A stretch of DNA of 64,000 nt from Alcanivoracaceae bacterium (GTDB lineage Bacteria; Pseudomonadota; Gammaproteobacteria; Pseudomonadales; Alcanivoracaceae). A program made the translations under genes and the position numbers. The DNA lies in NCBI GenBank assembly GCA_023146255.1, contig JAGLCJ010000002.1, forward strand, positions 1 to 64,000, read 5' to 3'. Shown piece after piece: positions 1-8,230 of the stretch. Under the pieces are notes generated by a model, which saw only the letters and a program-made list of their open reading frames with translations, did not search any database and was not told where the DNA came from. Positions within the stretch are counted from its first letter, which is position 1; each line of letters opens with the position of its first letter.

Positions 1-701
1 GTGCATGGATGGATAAAGTCAAAGCTGTCTTCGGTGTGCTAATGCTCGGTCTTGCTATTTGGATGTTAGAACGAATTTTACCCATTGAAGCCATTATCCT
101 ACTGACTGCAACCTTATTAATTGGCTCTGCTATTTATATGAAAGCTATTGATTCTCTAAACTCAACAGCAAGTGGCTGGGATCGATTATGGAAAGCATTT
201 GGCTTTATTATCCTCGTTTACGGCATTATCTTAGTCATCGGCATAGCAAAAGGAAATAAGAGCTTCTTTACTCCACTAAAAGATAATACTGTTATCCAGC
301 AGGTGGGGAGATCATCGCCAGCACAATCGCTAGTCTTTACTCCCATTAAAGGCATTAAAGGGTTAGATTTAGCACTGGATAGCTCATCAGCAAAGAACAA
401 AACCTTGATGTTAGATTTTTATGCCGATTGGTGTATCTCTTGTAAAGAAATGGAGCATAAAGTCTTTACTGATCCTCGCATCATAAAAGCATTGGAAGGC
501 ACAATTCTAGTACAAGCCGATGTGACAGAAAATGATGATCAAGATATTGCGCTGATGAAGAAATTCGGCTTATTTGGCCCTCCTGGTATTTTATTCTTTG
601 ATCCTAAAAAACAAGAGTATCGCGCCTTTAGAGTGGTTGGTGAAATGTCAGCTGATAAGTTCTTAGCACATATCAACGAATTTCTCAGTAAGAAAAAATA
701 G
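1..701 (+). CDS. dsbD: Thiol:disulfide interchange protein DsbD, C-terminal part (truncated at window edge)
   Basis: The reading frame is open from the first base, so only the C-terminal part is present and the start lies outside the window. An internal Met at base 9 is not a likely start. Three hydrophobic segments come first, then a linker and a thioredoxin-like gamma domain whose active site reads WCISCK. DsbD carries electrons from cytoplasmic thioredoxin across the inner membrane to periplasmic partners; the gamma domain is the periplasmic output. The next gene is a TlpA-like thioredoxin lipoprotein two bases downstream, a plausible redox partner. The DNA is strikingly AT-rich (about 38% G+C in a sampled 60-base line) compared with everything after base 1300. 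Confidence 0.88.
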   Translation, partial: AWMDKVKAVFGVLMLGLAIWMLERILPIEAIILLTATLLIGSAIYMKAIDSLNSTASGWDRLWKAFGFIILVYGIILVIGIAKGNKSFFTPLKDNTVIQQVGRSSPAQSLVFTPIKGIKGLDLALDSSSAKNKTLMLDFYADWCISCKEMEHKVFTDPRIIKALEGTILVQADVTENDDQDIALMKKFGLFGPPGILFFDPKKQEYRAFRVVGEMSADKFLAHINEFLSKKK

Positions 702-703
702 CC

Positions 704-1231
704 ATGCTAATCAACAAACAACGGAAAACATACTTTATCCTAGCCATATTGCTTACCTTTCTCCTCAATGGTTGCGATAAAAAACCTCCCGCACTCTTTG
801 AATTTGCACAAATAGGTAGCATGGCGGAAGACTTCACCCTACCTAGCATTGATGGCAAACAAATTACACTCTCAGACCACAAAGGAAAATTAATCCTTCT
901 TAATTTTTGGGCATCATGGTGTCCACCTTGTCGCTTTGAGATTCCAGATTTCATTAAACTACAAAATAAATATCAAGATAAAAACTTCACCTTTATCGGT
1001 ATCGCTATTGAAGGCCTTGATAACGCTAAAGCCTATAGCAACGAAGCTGGTATCAACTACCCTATTGCTTATGGAAAAAAAGCAGGGCAGATCATCGCAA
1101 CTGCTTATGGTGATTCCGCAGGTGCGTTACCTTATAGCGTATTAATTGGACGAGACCAAAAAATTATAGCCATCTTTCCAGGATTACTTCGCCCTAAAAA
1201 ACTCTCCAAGGCTATTGAAGAAAACCTCTAA
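704..1231 (+). CDS. TlpA/ResA-like thioredoxin-fold lipoprotein
   Basis: The 175-residue product starts with a lipoprotein signal peptide: a basic N-terminus, a hydrophobic core and a lipobox ending LLNGC, so it should be a lipid-anchored periplasmic protein. The rest is an AhpC/TSA-redoxin fold with a WCPPC active site followed by a cis-Pro-type segment (GALPYS). Such proteins reduce disulfides in cytochrome c maturation or oxidative repair, using electrons from DsbD. The gene starts two bases after the dsbD stop and probably forms an operon with it. It shares dsbD's AT-rich composition and codon use, unlike the rest of the window. The exact substrate cannot be told from sequence. Confidence 0.85.
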   Translation: MLINKQRKTYFILAILLTFLLNGCDKKPPALFEFAQIGSMAEDFTLPSIDGKQITLSDHKGKLILLNFWASWCPPCRFEIPDFIKLQNKYQDKNFTFIGIAIEGLDNAKAYSNEAGINYPIAYGKKAGQIIATAYGDSAGALPYSVLIGRDQKIIAIFPGLLRPKKLSKAIEENL

Positions 1232-1265
1232 TTTCATTTATTTTAAAGAATTATTTAAAAATAGC

Positions 1266-1294
1266 TTGCACTTCTTTAGACACCTCCCTATAAT
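1266..1294 (+). promoter_or_regulatory. Sigma70 promoter of the initiator tRNA gene
   Basis: A TTGCAC -35 box (1266-1271) and a perfect TATAAT -10 box (1289-1294) are separated by exactly 17 bases. The tRNA begins 14 bases after the -10. The promoter lies in the AT-rich segment, so it belongs compositionally with the upstream DNA. Confidence 0.75.
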
Positions 1295-1307
1295 CTGCCT
1301 CCTCTGA

Positions 1308-1381
<74 letters not shown>

Positions 1382-1384
<3 letters not shown>

Positions 1385-1412
1385 AACAGAGGAAGTCTGC
1401 GGTTCTGTTTGG
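1382..1412 (+). repeat. Perfect 9-bp inverted repeat starting in the tRNA CCA end
   Basis: CCAAACAGA (1382-1390) and TCTGTTTGG (1404-1412) are exact inverted copies around a 13-base loop. The left arm begins with the CCA of the tRNA, so in the primary transcript this hairpin would cover the 3-prime processing site. There is no U-tract, so it is not an intrinsic terminator. Confidence 0.5.
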
Positions 1413-1433
1413 CAGGCGGCCTGGTATTACCAA

Positions 1434-1456
1434 AGCCCCTTTTCAGGGGCTTTTTT
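1434..1456 (+). terminator. Intrinsic terminator after tRNA-fMet
   Basis: AGCCCCT and AGGGGCT form a perfect 7-bp stem with a TTTC loop. They are followed by a run of T residues to 1456. This should end most tRNA transcripts before rimP. Confidence 0.85.
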
Positions 1457-1498
1457 GTCTTGCGGGCCGGCTGCCTCGGGCGGCGGGTTCGCAACGTG

Positions 1499-1522
1499 AA
1501 ATGGGCGTTGCGCCCATTTTTT
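1499..1522 (+). terminator. Second intrinsic terminator or attenuator in the rimP leader
   Basis: The stem AAATGGGCG/CGCCCATTT with a TTG loop is followed by TTTT and ends 23 bases before the rimP GTG start. Two terminators in tandem upstream of rimP-nusA suggest that readthrough into the operon is controlled. In E. coli the nusA operon is autoregulated by NusA; attenuation here is an inference. Confidence 0.7.
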
Positions 1523-1544
1523 GTTTATGGCGTTTGGGTGAGCT

Positions 1545-2006
1545 GTGTCACGCAGAAGCGACGAAATTCAGGCAATGTTGCAGCCGGTGGTGGAAAGCCT
1601 CGGTTACGAATTCTGGGGGCTGGAATATATTCAGGGCCGCGGTGCAACGTTGCGCATTTTTATTGACCGCGATTCAGATGAAGGCGTTAGCGTCGACGAC
1701 TGTGCGCTGGTCAGCCACCAGGTTAGTGGTGTACTCGATGTCGAGGACCCTATACCGGGTGAATACAACCTTGAGGTTTCCTCGCCGGGTATGGACCGGC
1801 CGCTGTTCACTCTGGAGCAGTGGGGTCGTTATATCGGTGAGGATATCCAGATTCGCTTGCTGGCCCCGGTGGCCGGAAAGCGGCGTCTGACAGCCACGCT
1901 CACTGCTATTGAAGGCGATGACGTGCTGCTGGACGTGAAAGGCGAGGCGCTGCGAGTGCCATTCGCACAGGTGGATCGGGCAACTCTGGTCGCAAAATTC
2001 GACTGA
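1545..2006 (+). CDS. rimP: Ribosome maturation factor RimP
   Basis: A 153-residue protein matching the RimP family in length and sequence (N-terminal QPVVESLGYEFWGLEY, central VSSPGMDRPL and an Sm-like C-terminal domain). RimP helps assemble the 30S subunit. The start is GTG at 1545 with a GGGTGAG-like ribosome site just upstream; the run-on of the frame into a structured leader makes earlier starts unlikely. It is the first protein gene of the rimP-nusA-infB-rbfA-truB block, in the canonical order. The leader just upstream holds a terminator-like hairpin. Confidence 0.95.
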   Translation: MSRRSDEIQAMLQPVVESLGYEFWGLEYIQGRGATLRIFIDRDSDEGVSVDDCALVSHQVSGVLDVEDPIPGEYNLEVSSPGMDRPLFTLEQWGRYIGEDIQIRLLAPVAGKRRLTATLTAIEGDDVLLDVKGEALRVPFAQVDRATLVAKFD

Positions 2007-2054
2007 TTGTCCCGGTGTCGTCAAAGGACTGTTTGTCTTTGTAAAGGCTTGGCC

Positions 2055-3566
2055 ATGAACAAAGAAATCCTGTTAGTTGCAGAATCTGTATCAAATGAGA
2101 AGGGCGTCAGCCGTGACGTCATTTTCGAAGCCATCGAGCTTGCTCTGGCGGCGGCGACGCGCAAGCGTTTCCACGAAGAGGAAGACGTCGAAATCCGTGT
2201 GCGCATTGATCGCAATACCGGTGATTACAGCTCGTTTCGGGTCTGGCATGTGGTGCCGGACGAAGAGCTGTACGAATTCGGCCGCCAGCTGACGCTGGAC
2301 GAAGCGCATGAGAAAGACCCGTCCCTGAAGATGGGCGATACCTGGGAAGAGGAAGTCGAGTCGGTGGCCTTTGGTCGCATCGGCGCACAGGCTGCCAAAC
2401 AGGTTATCGTGCAGAAGGTACGTGAGGCCGAGCGCGCCCAGATTATTGACGAGTATCGTCCACGCATTGGCGAGCTGATCAGCGGCATCGTCAAGAAAGT
2501 GACTCGTGACAGCATTATTCTTGATCTCGGCGGTAATGCCGAAGCGCTGATTACCCGCGAGCACATGATTCCGCGTGAGATGGTCCGCCAGAACGATCGT
2601 CTGCGGGCCTATCTGCTTGGCGTCAATGACGAGAACCGTGGCCCGCAGCTGTTTGCCAGCCGCGCCTGCCCGGAAATGCTGATCGAACTGTTCAAGATTG
2701 AAGTGCCGGAGATCGGCGAAGAGCTGATCGAGATCAAGGGCGCTGCCCGTGATCCGGGTGCCCGCGCCAAGATTGCAGTGAAAACCAATGACCAGCGAAT
2801 CGATCCGATTGGTGCCTGTGTTGGTATGCGTGGCGCCCGCGTTCAGGCGGTATCCAACGAACTGGCGGGTGAGCGTGTCGACATCATCCAGTGGGATGAC
2901 AATCCGGCGCAGCTGGTGATCAATGCCATGCAGCCGGCAGAAGTGGCTTCTATCGTTGTTGACGAAGAGAAGCACGCTATGGACGTAGCCGTCGAAGACG
3001 AGTCGGCCCTGGCTCAGGCGATTGGACGTGGCGGCCAGAACATCCGCCTTGCTTCCGAGCTGACTGGTTGGGAGCTGAACGTGATGACTCTCGACAAGGC
3101 GCAGGAAAAGCAGGAAGAAGAAGCGCAGCAGTCGATGGAAGTGTTTATCCGCGAGCTGGATGTGGATGAGGAAATCGCTGAGGTGCTGGTTGCCGAAGGC
3201 TTCACCACCATTGAAGAAGTCGCCTACGTGCCAGTGGAAGAGATGCTTGGCATCGAGGGCTTTGATGAAGACATCGTTGAAGCCCTGCGCCAGCGCGCCA
3301 AAGACGTGCTGTTGACCCGCGCGCTGGCGTCGGAAGAGCAGCTGGAAAATGCCGGCCCGGCGGAAGACCTGCTGAACATGGAAGGCATGGATCGCAAGCT
3401 GGCAGTTGAGCTGGCATCCCGTGGCATTGTCACCATGGAAGATCTGGCAGAGCAGGCGGTAGACGACCTGATGGAAGTTGACGGGATGGACGAACAGCGT
3501 GCTGCAGAACTGATCATGACAGCGCGCGCGCCCTGGTTCGCGAATGAGGAAGCTGCCGGCCAATAA
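2055..3566 (+). CDS. nusA: Transcription termination/antitermination factor NusA
   Basis: A 503-residue protein starting MNKEILLVAESVSNEKGV, typical of NusA. The frame is open 48 bases further upstream, but the ATG at 2055 has an AAAGG ribosome site about 8 bases before it and matches the family N-terminus. Domains in order: N-terminal RNA-polymerase-binding domain, S1 (around GELISGIVKKVTRDSIILDLGG), two KH domains (GACVGMRGARVQ and IGRGGQNIRLASELTG), then two acidic repeats at the C-terminus as in enterobacterial and pseudomonad NusA. It binds RNA polymerase and controls pausing, termination and rRNA antitermination. It is cotranscribed with rimP and infB. Confidence 0.97.
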   Translation: MNKEILLVAESVSNEKGVSRDVIFEAIELALAAATRKRFHEEEDVEIRVRIDRNTGDYSSFRVWHVVPDEELYEFGRQLTLDEAHEKDPSLKMGDTWEEEVESVAFGRIGAQAAKQVIVQKVREAERAQIIDEYRPRIGELISGIVKKVTRDSIILDLGGNAEALITREHMIPREMVRQNDRLRAYLLGVNDENRGPQLFASRACPEMLIELFKIEVPEIGEELIEIKGAARDPGARAKIAVKTNDQRIDPIGACVGMRGARVQAVSNELAGERVDIIQWDDNPAQLVINAMQPAEVASIVVDEEKHAMDVAVEDESALAQAIGRGGQNIRLASELTGWELNVMTLDKAQEKQEEEAQQSMEVFIRELDVDEEIAEVLVAEGFTTIEEVAYVPVEEMLGIEGFDEDIVEALRQRAKDVLLTRALASEEQLENAGPAEDLLNMEGMDRKLAVELASRGIVTMEDLAEQAVDDLMEVDGMDEQRAAELIMTARAPWFANEEAAGQ

Positions 3567-3617
3567 TCTGTTGTATGGCCCGGTAAGTGACGAAACGAAC
3601 AGGAGCAAGGTTGAGAT

Positions 3618-6344
3618 ATGGCAGAAACGACGGTTCAGAAGCTGGCAGAACTGGTGGGAACACCGGTCGACACGTTGCTGACGCAGATGCGCGACGCAGG
3701 TTTGCCCCATAAGACGGCGGACGAGGGCGTATCCGATGAGCAGAAGCAGCAGCTTCTTGCCCATCTGCGCAAGTCACATGGCGCGGCGGATGCCGAGCCG
3801 AAGAAAATTACGCTGACGCGGAAAACCACTACCACCATCAAGACCACCGGCAACTCCGGCAAGTCGAAGACGGTGGCGGTAGAAGTGCGCAAGAAGCGCA
3901 CCTACGTGAAGCGTGAAGTGCTTGAGGCCGAAGAGCGCGAGCGTGAAGAGCAGGAGCGTATCGAAGCTGAGCGTATTGCTGCCGAGGAAGCGGCGCGTAA
4001 AGCTGACGAGGAAGCTCGCCACAAAGCCAATGAGGAAGCGGCACGGCGTCAGCGTGAGGAAGCCGAGCGCGCTGCCATGACCCCGGAAGCTCTGCAGGAA
4101 GCTGAGGAAAAAGCTCGCAAGGCTGCCGAAGAAAAAGCCAAGCGGCTGCACGTGCCCAAGGTTGGCGGTGGCAAGAAAGCCGAAGAAAAAGTCATTAATG
4201 AAACCCCGGAAGAGCGCGCTGAGCGCGAAGCCGAGGAGAAGCGCAAGCGCGAGGCTGAAGAGGCCCGCCGCAAGGTAGAGACCGAGAATCGTCGCAAGGC
4301 TGAAGAAGAAGCCGCTCGCAAGACCGCCGAGGAAGCCCTGCGTCTGGCTGCTGAGCTGGAAAAGCGTGGGGATGCGCCGGTAGTAGCCGAAGAAGATGAC
4401 ACTGGTGCCAGCATCGTGGTGGAAGCCATGGAAGCCAGCTGGCGCGATGAAGAGCGCTCTTCCAAGCGTCGTCGTCGCAAGCCGGGTGGTAAGGAGCGCG
4501 AAGGCGTGATGCCGGTGGTGGCACATGGCCAGATGAAGAGCTCGTTCCACAAACAACACGGCTTCAAGAGCCCGACGGAGAAGATGGTTTACGACGTTGA
4601 AGTTCCGGAAACCATCACTGTGGCAGATCTCGCCCAGCGTATGAGCGTGAAGGCACGTGAAGTTCTGAAGGCCCTGATGCAGATGGGCGAGATGGCCACC
4701 GTGAACCAGCATATCGATCAGGAAACGGCGATGCTGCTGGTGGAGGAAATGGGCCACACGCCAAAGGCGGTCAAGGACACTCACGCAACGCTGGAGGATG
4801 ATATTGCCAGCCTCGTGCCAACTGCCGGCGAGCAGGCTTCCCGTGCGCCGGTGGTGACCATCATGGGTCACGTTGACCACGGTAAAACCTCGCTGCTGGA
4901 TTACATTCGCCGCGCCAAAGTGGCCGAAGGCGAAGCGGGCGGCATTACCCAGCATATCGGTGCTTACCACGTCACCACCGACAAGGGCATGATCACGTTC
5001 CTCGACACCCCCGGCCACGCGGCGTTTACCGCCATGCGTGCTCGCGGCGCCAAGGCTACCGACATTGTTGTTATCGTCGTTGCGGCCGATGACGGCGTGA
5101 TGCCGCAGACTGCCGAGGCGATCAATCATGCCAAGGCGGCTGGCGTGCCGATCATTATTGCCGTCAACAAGATGGACAAGGAAAGCGCCGACCCGGAGCG
5201 GGTCAAGAGCGAGCTGTCCCAGTATGAAGTGATTTCGGAAGAGTGGGGCGGGGATTACCAGTTCAAGTATGTTTCAGCGCACTCAGGTATGGGCGTAGAT
5301 GATCTGCTCGACGCTATTCTGTTGCAGGCGGAGCTGCTTGAGTTGACCGCATCGCGAACCGGCCCGGCCCGAGGCGTGGTGATTGAATCGCGCATTGAAA
5401 AAGGGCGTGGCGCCGTGGCGTCCGTGTTGATTCAGGAAGGCGAGCTGAAGATCGGCGATATCCTGCTGGCCGGAGGCACGTTCGGCCGCGTCCGGGCAAT
5501 GGGCGACGAGAACGGCAAGCCAATCAAGTCGGCTGGCCCGTCTATCCCGGTGGAAGTGCTGGGGCTGGATGCCGCACCGGATGCCGGCGAGCAGTTCCTG
5601 GTGGTGCCGGATGAGCGCAAGGCTCGTGAAGTGGCGGAGTCCCGTCAGGACCGCGAGCGTGATACCAAGCTCAAGCGTCAGCAGGCGTCCAAGCTCGAGA
5701 ATCTGTTCTCGACCATGGATGGTGCTGAGCAGAAGCAGGTCAATATCGTCCTCAAGGCCGATGTACGTGGTTCACTTGAAGCCATTACTGGGGCGCTGAA
5801 TGATCTGTCCACTGACGAAGTGAAGGTCAATATTGTTGGCAGCGGCGTTGGCGCGATCAACGAATCTGACGTCAACCTGGCGATGACCTCGGAAGGCGTA
5901 TTGCTTGGCTTCAATGTCCGCGCTGACTCAGCCGCGAAAAGGTTGTGCGAGCGCGAGGGCATCGACCTGCGTTACTACTCGGTTATCTACGAGATGATCG
6001 ACGATGTGAAGAAGGCGATGTCCGGCCTGCTGGCACCAGAGCGTCGCGAAGAGATTCTCGGTGTTGCCCAGGTCCGCGACGTGTTCCGCTCCTCCAAGTT
6101 TGGCGCAGTGGCCGGTTGTATGGTGATCGAAGGTACGCTGTACCGGAATCGTCCGATTCGCGTATTGCGCGATGAAGTGGTGGTGTTCGAGGGCGTGCTG
6201 GAATCACTACGCCGCTTCAAGGAAGACGTTGCCGAAGTGCGTAATGGCATGGAGTGTGGTCTCGCCGTGAAGAGTTATAACGATGTCCGCGAAGGCGACA
6301 AGATCGAAGTGTTCGAGGTGCGCGAGATTGCGCGCACGCTCTGA
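3618..6344 (+). CDS. infB: Translation initiation factor IF-2
   Basis: A 908-residue IF-2. An IF2_N module is at residues ~1-55, followed by a long Lys/Glu/Ala-rich charged linker, a second IF2_N module (TITVADLAQRMSVKAREV) and the GTPase domain with GHVDHGKT (about residue 416), DTPGH (about 462) and NKMD (about 517). Domains II, III and the fMet-tRNA-binding C domain follow. IF-2 brings fMet-tRNA to the 30S P site. An AGGAGCAAGG ribosome site precedes the ATG. The repetitive charged linker generates long antisense frames that are not genes. Confidence 0.97.
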   Translation: MAETTVQKLAELVGTPVDTLLTQMRDAGLPHKTADEGVSDEQKQQLLAHLRKSHGAADAEPKKITLTRKTTTTIKTTGNSGKSKTVAVEVRKKRTYVKREVLEAEEREREEQERIEAERIAAEEAARKADEEARHKANEEAARRQREEAERAAMTPEALQEAEEKARKAAEEKAKRLHVPKVGGGKKAEEKVINETPEERAEREAEEKRKREAEEARRKVETENRRKAEEEAARKTAEEALRLAAELEKRGDAPVVAEEDDTGASIVVEAMEASWRDEERSSKRRRRKPGGKEREGVMPVVAHGQMKSSFHKQHGFKSPTEKMVYDVEVPETITVADLAQRMSVKAREVLKALMQMGEMATVNQHIDQETAMLLVEEMGHTPKAVKDTHATLEDDIASLVPTAGEQASRAPVVTIMGHVDHGKTSLLDYIRRAKVAEGEAGGITQHIGAYHVTTDKGMITFLDTPGHAAFTAMRARGAKATDIVVIVVAADDGVMPQTAEAINHAKAAGVPIIIAVNKMDKESADPERVKSELSQYEVISEEWGGDYQFKYVSAHSGMGVDDLLDAILLQAELLELTASRTGPARGVVIESRIEKGRGAVASVLIQEGELKIGDILLAGGTFGRVRAMGDENGKPIKSAGPSIPVEVLGLDAAPDAGEQFLVVPDERKAREVAESRQDRERDTKLKRQQASKLENLFSTMDGAEQKQVNIVLKADVRGSLEAITGALNDLSTDEVKVNIVGSGVGAINESDVNLAMTSEGVLLGFNVRADSAAKRLCEREGIDLRYYSVIYEMIDDVKKAMSGLLAPERREEILGVAQVRDVFRSSKFGAVAGCMVIEGTLYRNRPIRVLRDEVVVFEGVLESLRRFKEDVAEVRNGMECGLAVKSYNDVREGDKIEVFEVREIARTL

Positions 6345-6346
6345 CC

Positions 6347-6769
6347 ATGACGAGACACCGTCGCCCGCAGGGCTTCCAGCGTACTGACCGGATCGCGGAT
6401 CACATCCAGCGGGAACTGGCGCGCCTGTTCCGCGAAGAGATGAAGGATCCGCGTATCGGTAACGTGACCGTGCAGGATGTCCGGGTGGCCAAGGATCTCG
6501 GCTGGTCGGATGTCTACTTCACCCTGCTCGGTCAGGGGGCGGAAGAAGGGCGCGCCGCTGAGGCGGTGCTGAATGGCGCCGCCGGGTTCCTGCGTACGGA
6601 GCTGGCGCAGGTGCTGAATACCCGCACCACGCCGCGTCTGCGTTTTCATTACGATGAGCTGCCGGAGCGAGCCAGCGAGATTTCAGCGCTGATCGAGAAA
6701 GCCCTCGCCGAGGACAGTCATCACCCCAGCGACCCGAACGAATCGGGTCAGCCGGAAGATCAGGAGTAA
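6347..6769 (+). CDS. rbfA: 30S ribosome-binding factor RbfA
   Basis: A 140-residue protein with the RbfA KH-like fold: N-terminal RTDRIADHIQRELARLFREE, then DPRIGNVTVQDVRVAKDLGWSDVYF in two segments, ending in an acidic tail. RbfA binds the 16S rRNA 5-prime region during late 30S maturation and cold adaptation. Its ATG lies two bases after the infB stop, so translation is probably coupled. Confidence 0.95.
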   Translation: MTRHRRPQGFQRTDRIADHIQRELARLFREEMKDPRIGNVTVQDVRVAKDLGWSDVYFTLLGQGAEEGRAAEAVLNGAAGFLRTELAQVLNTRTTPRLRFHYDELPERASEISALIEKALAEDSHHPSDPNESGQPEDQE

Positions 6770-6775
6770 CAGCAG

Positions 6776-7693
6776 GTGGCGAAACGTCATCGTGGCCGTG
6801 AGGTCAACGGTATCCTTTTGCTCGACAAACCCGCCGGGATCACCAGCAATGGCGCCCTGCAGGTGGTCAAGCGCATGTTTGCCGCTGCCAAGGCCGGGCA
6901 CACCGGCAGCCTCGACCCGTTGGCCACCGGTATGTTGCCGATCTGTTTTGGCGAGGCCACCAAGTTCAGCCAGTTTCTGCTTGATGCCGACAAAAGTTAT
7001 CTGGTCACGGCCAAGCTGGGTGTGGTGACCGATACCGGTGATGCTGACGGCGAGGTGTTACGCACCACTCCGGTAAGCGCCGACGCAGCTGCCATTACTG
7101 CTGCGCTGATGGAATTCGAGGGTGAGATCGAACAGACCCCGTCGATGTTCTCGGCGATCAAGCACAATGGCCAGCCGCTCTACAAACTCGCCCGTCAGGG
7201 CATCGAAGTGGAGCGCAAGGTACGGCGGGTGACCATCCATCGCATCTCGGTGCTCGAGGTGCGTGCTGACGAGGTCGATTTCGAGGTGGCCTGCAGCAAG
7301 GGAACCTATGTCCGCTCGCTGGTGGAGGATCTGGGTGAAAAGCTCGGTTGTGGCGGCCATGTTCAGGCCCTGCGCCGGCTGACCGCCGGGCCCTACCCGG
7401 CGGAGCGGATGCTGACCCTGGACCAGCTTGGCGAAATGAAGGAGCGGGGCGGGTTCGAGGCAATCGACGAACAGCTCTTGCCTTTATCCACATCCGTGGC
7501 AGACTGGCCCGCCGCTCAGCTGGGTGATAACGCCGCCCATTACCTGCTGCAAGGTCAGCCGGTGATGGCGAATGATCGTCCCCGCGATGGCTGGGTAACG
7601 CTTTATCAGGCCTCCACCGGACGTTTTCTGGGGGTCGGAGAAATACTGGAAGACGGGCGCATTGCGCCCCGTCGTCTGGTCGCCGGGCTCTGA
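6776..7693 (+). CDS. truB: tRNA pseudouridine(55) synthase TruB
   Basis: A 305-residue enzyme with the TruB catalytic motif GHTGSLDPLATG; the catalytic Asp is residue 47. The start is GTG at 6776, seven bases after the rbfA stop, with an ACAGCAG-type weak ribosome site overlapping the rbfA end. TruB makes the near-universal pseudouridine 55 in the T-loop. The C-terminus carries a PUA-like region (VADWPAAQLGDNAAHYLLQGQPV). The gene sits in its standard place between rbfA and rpsO. Confidence 0.95.
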   Translation: MAKRHRGREVNGILLLDKPAGITSNGALQVVKRMFAAAKAGHTGSLDPLATGMLPICFGEATKFSQFLLDADKSYLVTAKLGVVTDTGDADGEVLRTTPVSADAAAITAALMEFEGEIEQTPSMFSAIKHNGQPLYKLARQGIEVERKVRRVTIHRISVLEVRADEVDFEVACSKGTYVRSLVEDLGEKLGCGGHVQALRRLTAGPYPAERMLTLDQLGEMKERGGFEAIDEQLLPLSTSVADWPAAQLGDNAAHYLLQGQPVMANDRPRDGWVTLYQASTGRFLGVGEILEDGRIAPRRLVAGL

Positions 7694-7781
7694 AGTCCAC
7701 TTCAGGGCAGGCACCTCACGGCAGCTGTAAATATGCGCGGCTGTCCGTGATTCTTCATACGCATATTTGAGGAGAAGTAAC

Positions 7782-8051
7782 ATGGCATTAACCGTAGAAG
7801 AGAAGGCCGCCCTGCTGAAGGATTACGGCCGTAAGGAAGGCGACACCGGTTCACCGGAAGTTCAGGTTGCCCTGCTGACTCACAATATCAACACCTTGCA
7901 GAGTCACTTCAAGGAGCACAGCAAGGATCACCACAGCCGTCGTGGTCTGATCCGCATGGTAAACCAGCGCCGCAAACTGCTGGACTACCTGGCCCGTAAG
8001 GACCGTGAGCGTTACCTGACCCTGATCGAGCGTCTGGGCCTGCGTCGTTAA
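7782..8051 (+). CDS. rpsO: 30S ribosomal protein S15
   Basis: An 89-residue S15 starting MALTVEEKAALLKDYG with the conserved GDTGSPEVQVALLT and HSRRGLIRMVNQRRKLLDYL stretches. The ATG at 7782 has a GAGGAGAAG ribosome site; an upstream in-frame start at 7767 lies before that site and is rejected. S15 binds the central domain of 16S rRNA. A strong terminator follows 28 bases after the stop, separating it from pnp. The 88-base gap after truB may hold the rpsO promoter and translational operator, which I cannot define. Confidence 0.97.
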   Translation: MALTVEEKAALLKDYGRKEGDTGSPEVQVALLTHNINTLQSHFKEHSKDHHSRRGLIRMVNQRRKLLDYLARKDRERYLTLIERLGLRR

Positions 8052-8078
8052 TCGACCGGCACCACACGATCATCACGC

Positions 8079-8103
8079 AAAAGCCCGGCTCGCCGGGCTT
8101 TTG
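8079..8103 (+). terminator. Intrinsic terminator after rpsO
   Basis: AAAAGCCCGG and CCGGGCTTTT form a 10-bp stem with a CTCG loop, ending in TTTT. It lies between rpsO and pnp, as in other gammaproteobacteria. Confidence 0.88.
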
Positions 8104-8137
8104 TCGTTCTGGGCCGGCCGCAGCCGCCGGATAGCGG

Positions 8138-8166
8138 GTGAAACAAGTGCCTGTTTCGCGTATGAT
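8138..8166 (+). promoter_or_regulatory. Candidate sigma70 promoter for pnp
   Basis: GTGAAA (8138-8143) and TATGAT (8161-8166) are 17 bases apart. They lie between the rpsO terminator and the pnp ribosome site. The position fits an independent pnp promoter; the -35 match is partial. Confidence 0.4.
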
Positions 8167-8230
8167 TTCCCCCGCACGCCCCAGGCTAATGTGAAAAGTG
8201 ACTAACAAAGAAACCGAGAGAAGAGAAAAC

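Noticed and set aside
2091..3764. Long open frame on the minus strand opposite nusA (557 codons), and similar ones opposite infB (3774-5129) and pnp (8483-10399)
   Set aside because: They are codon-bias shadows of strongly conserved genes on the plus strand; the translations are His/Arg/Phe-rich and match no fold.
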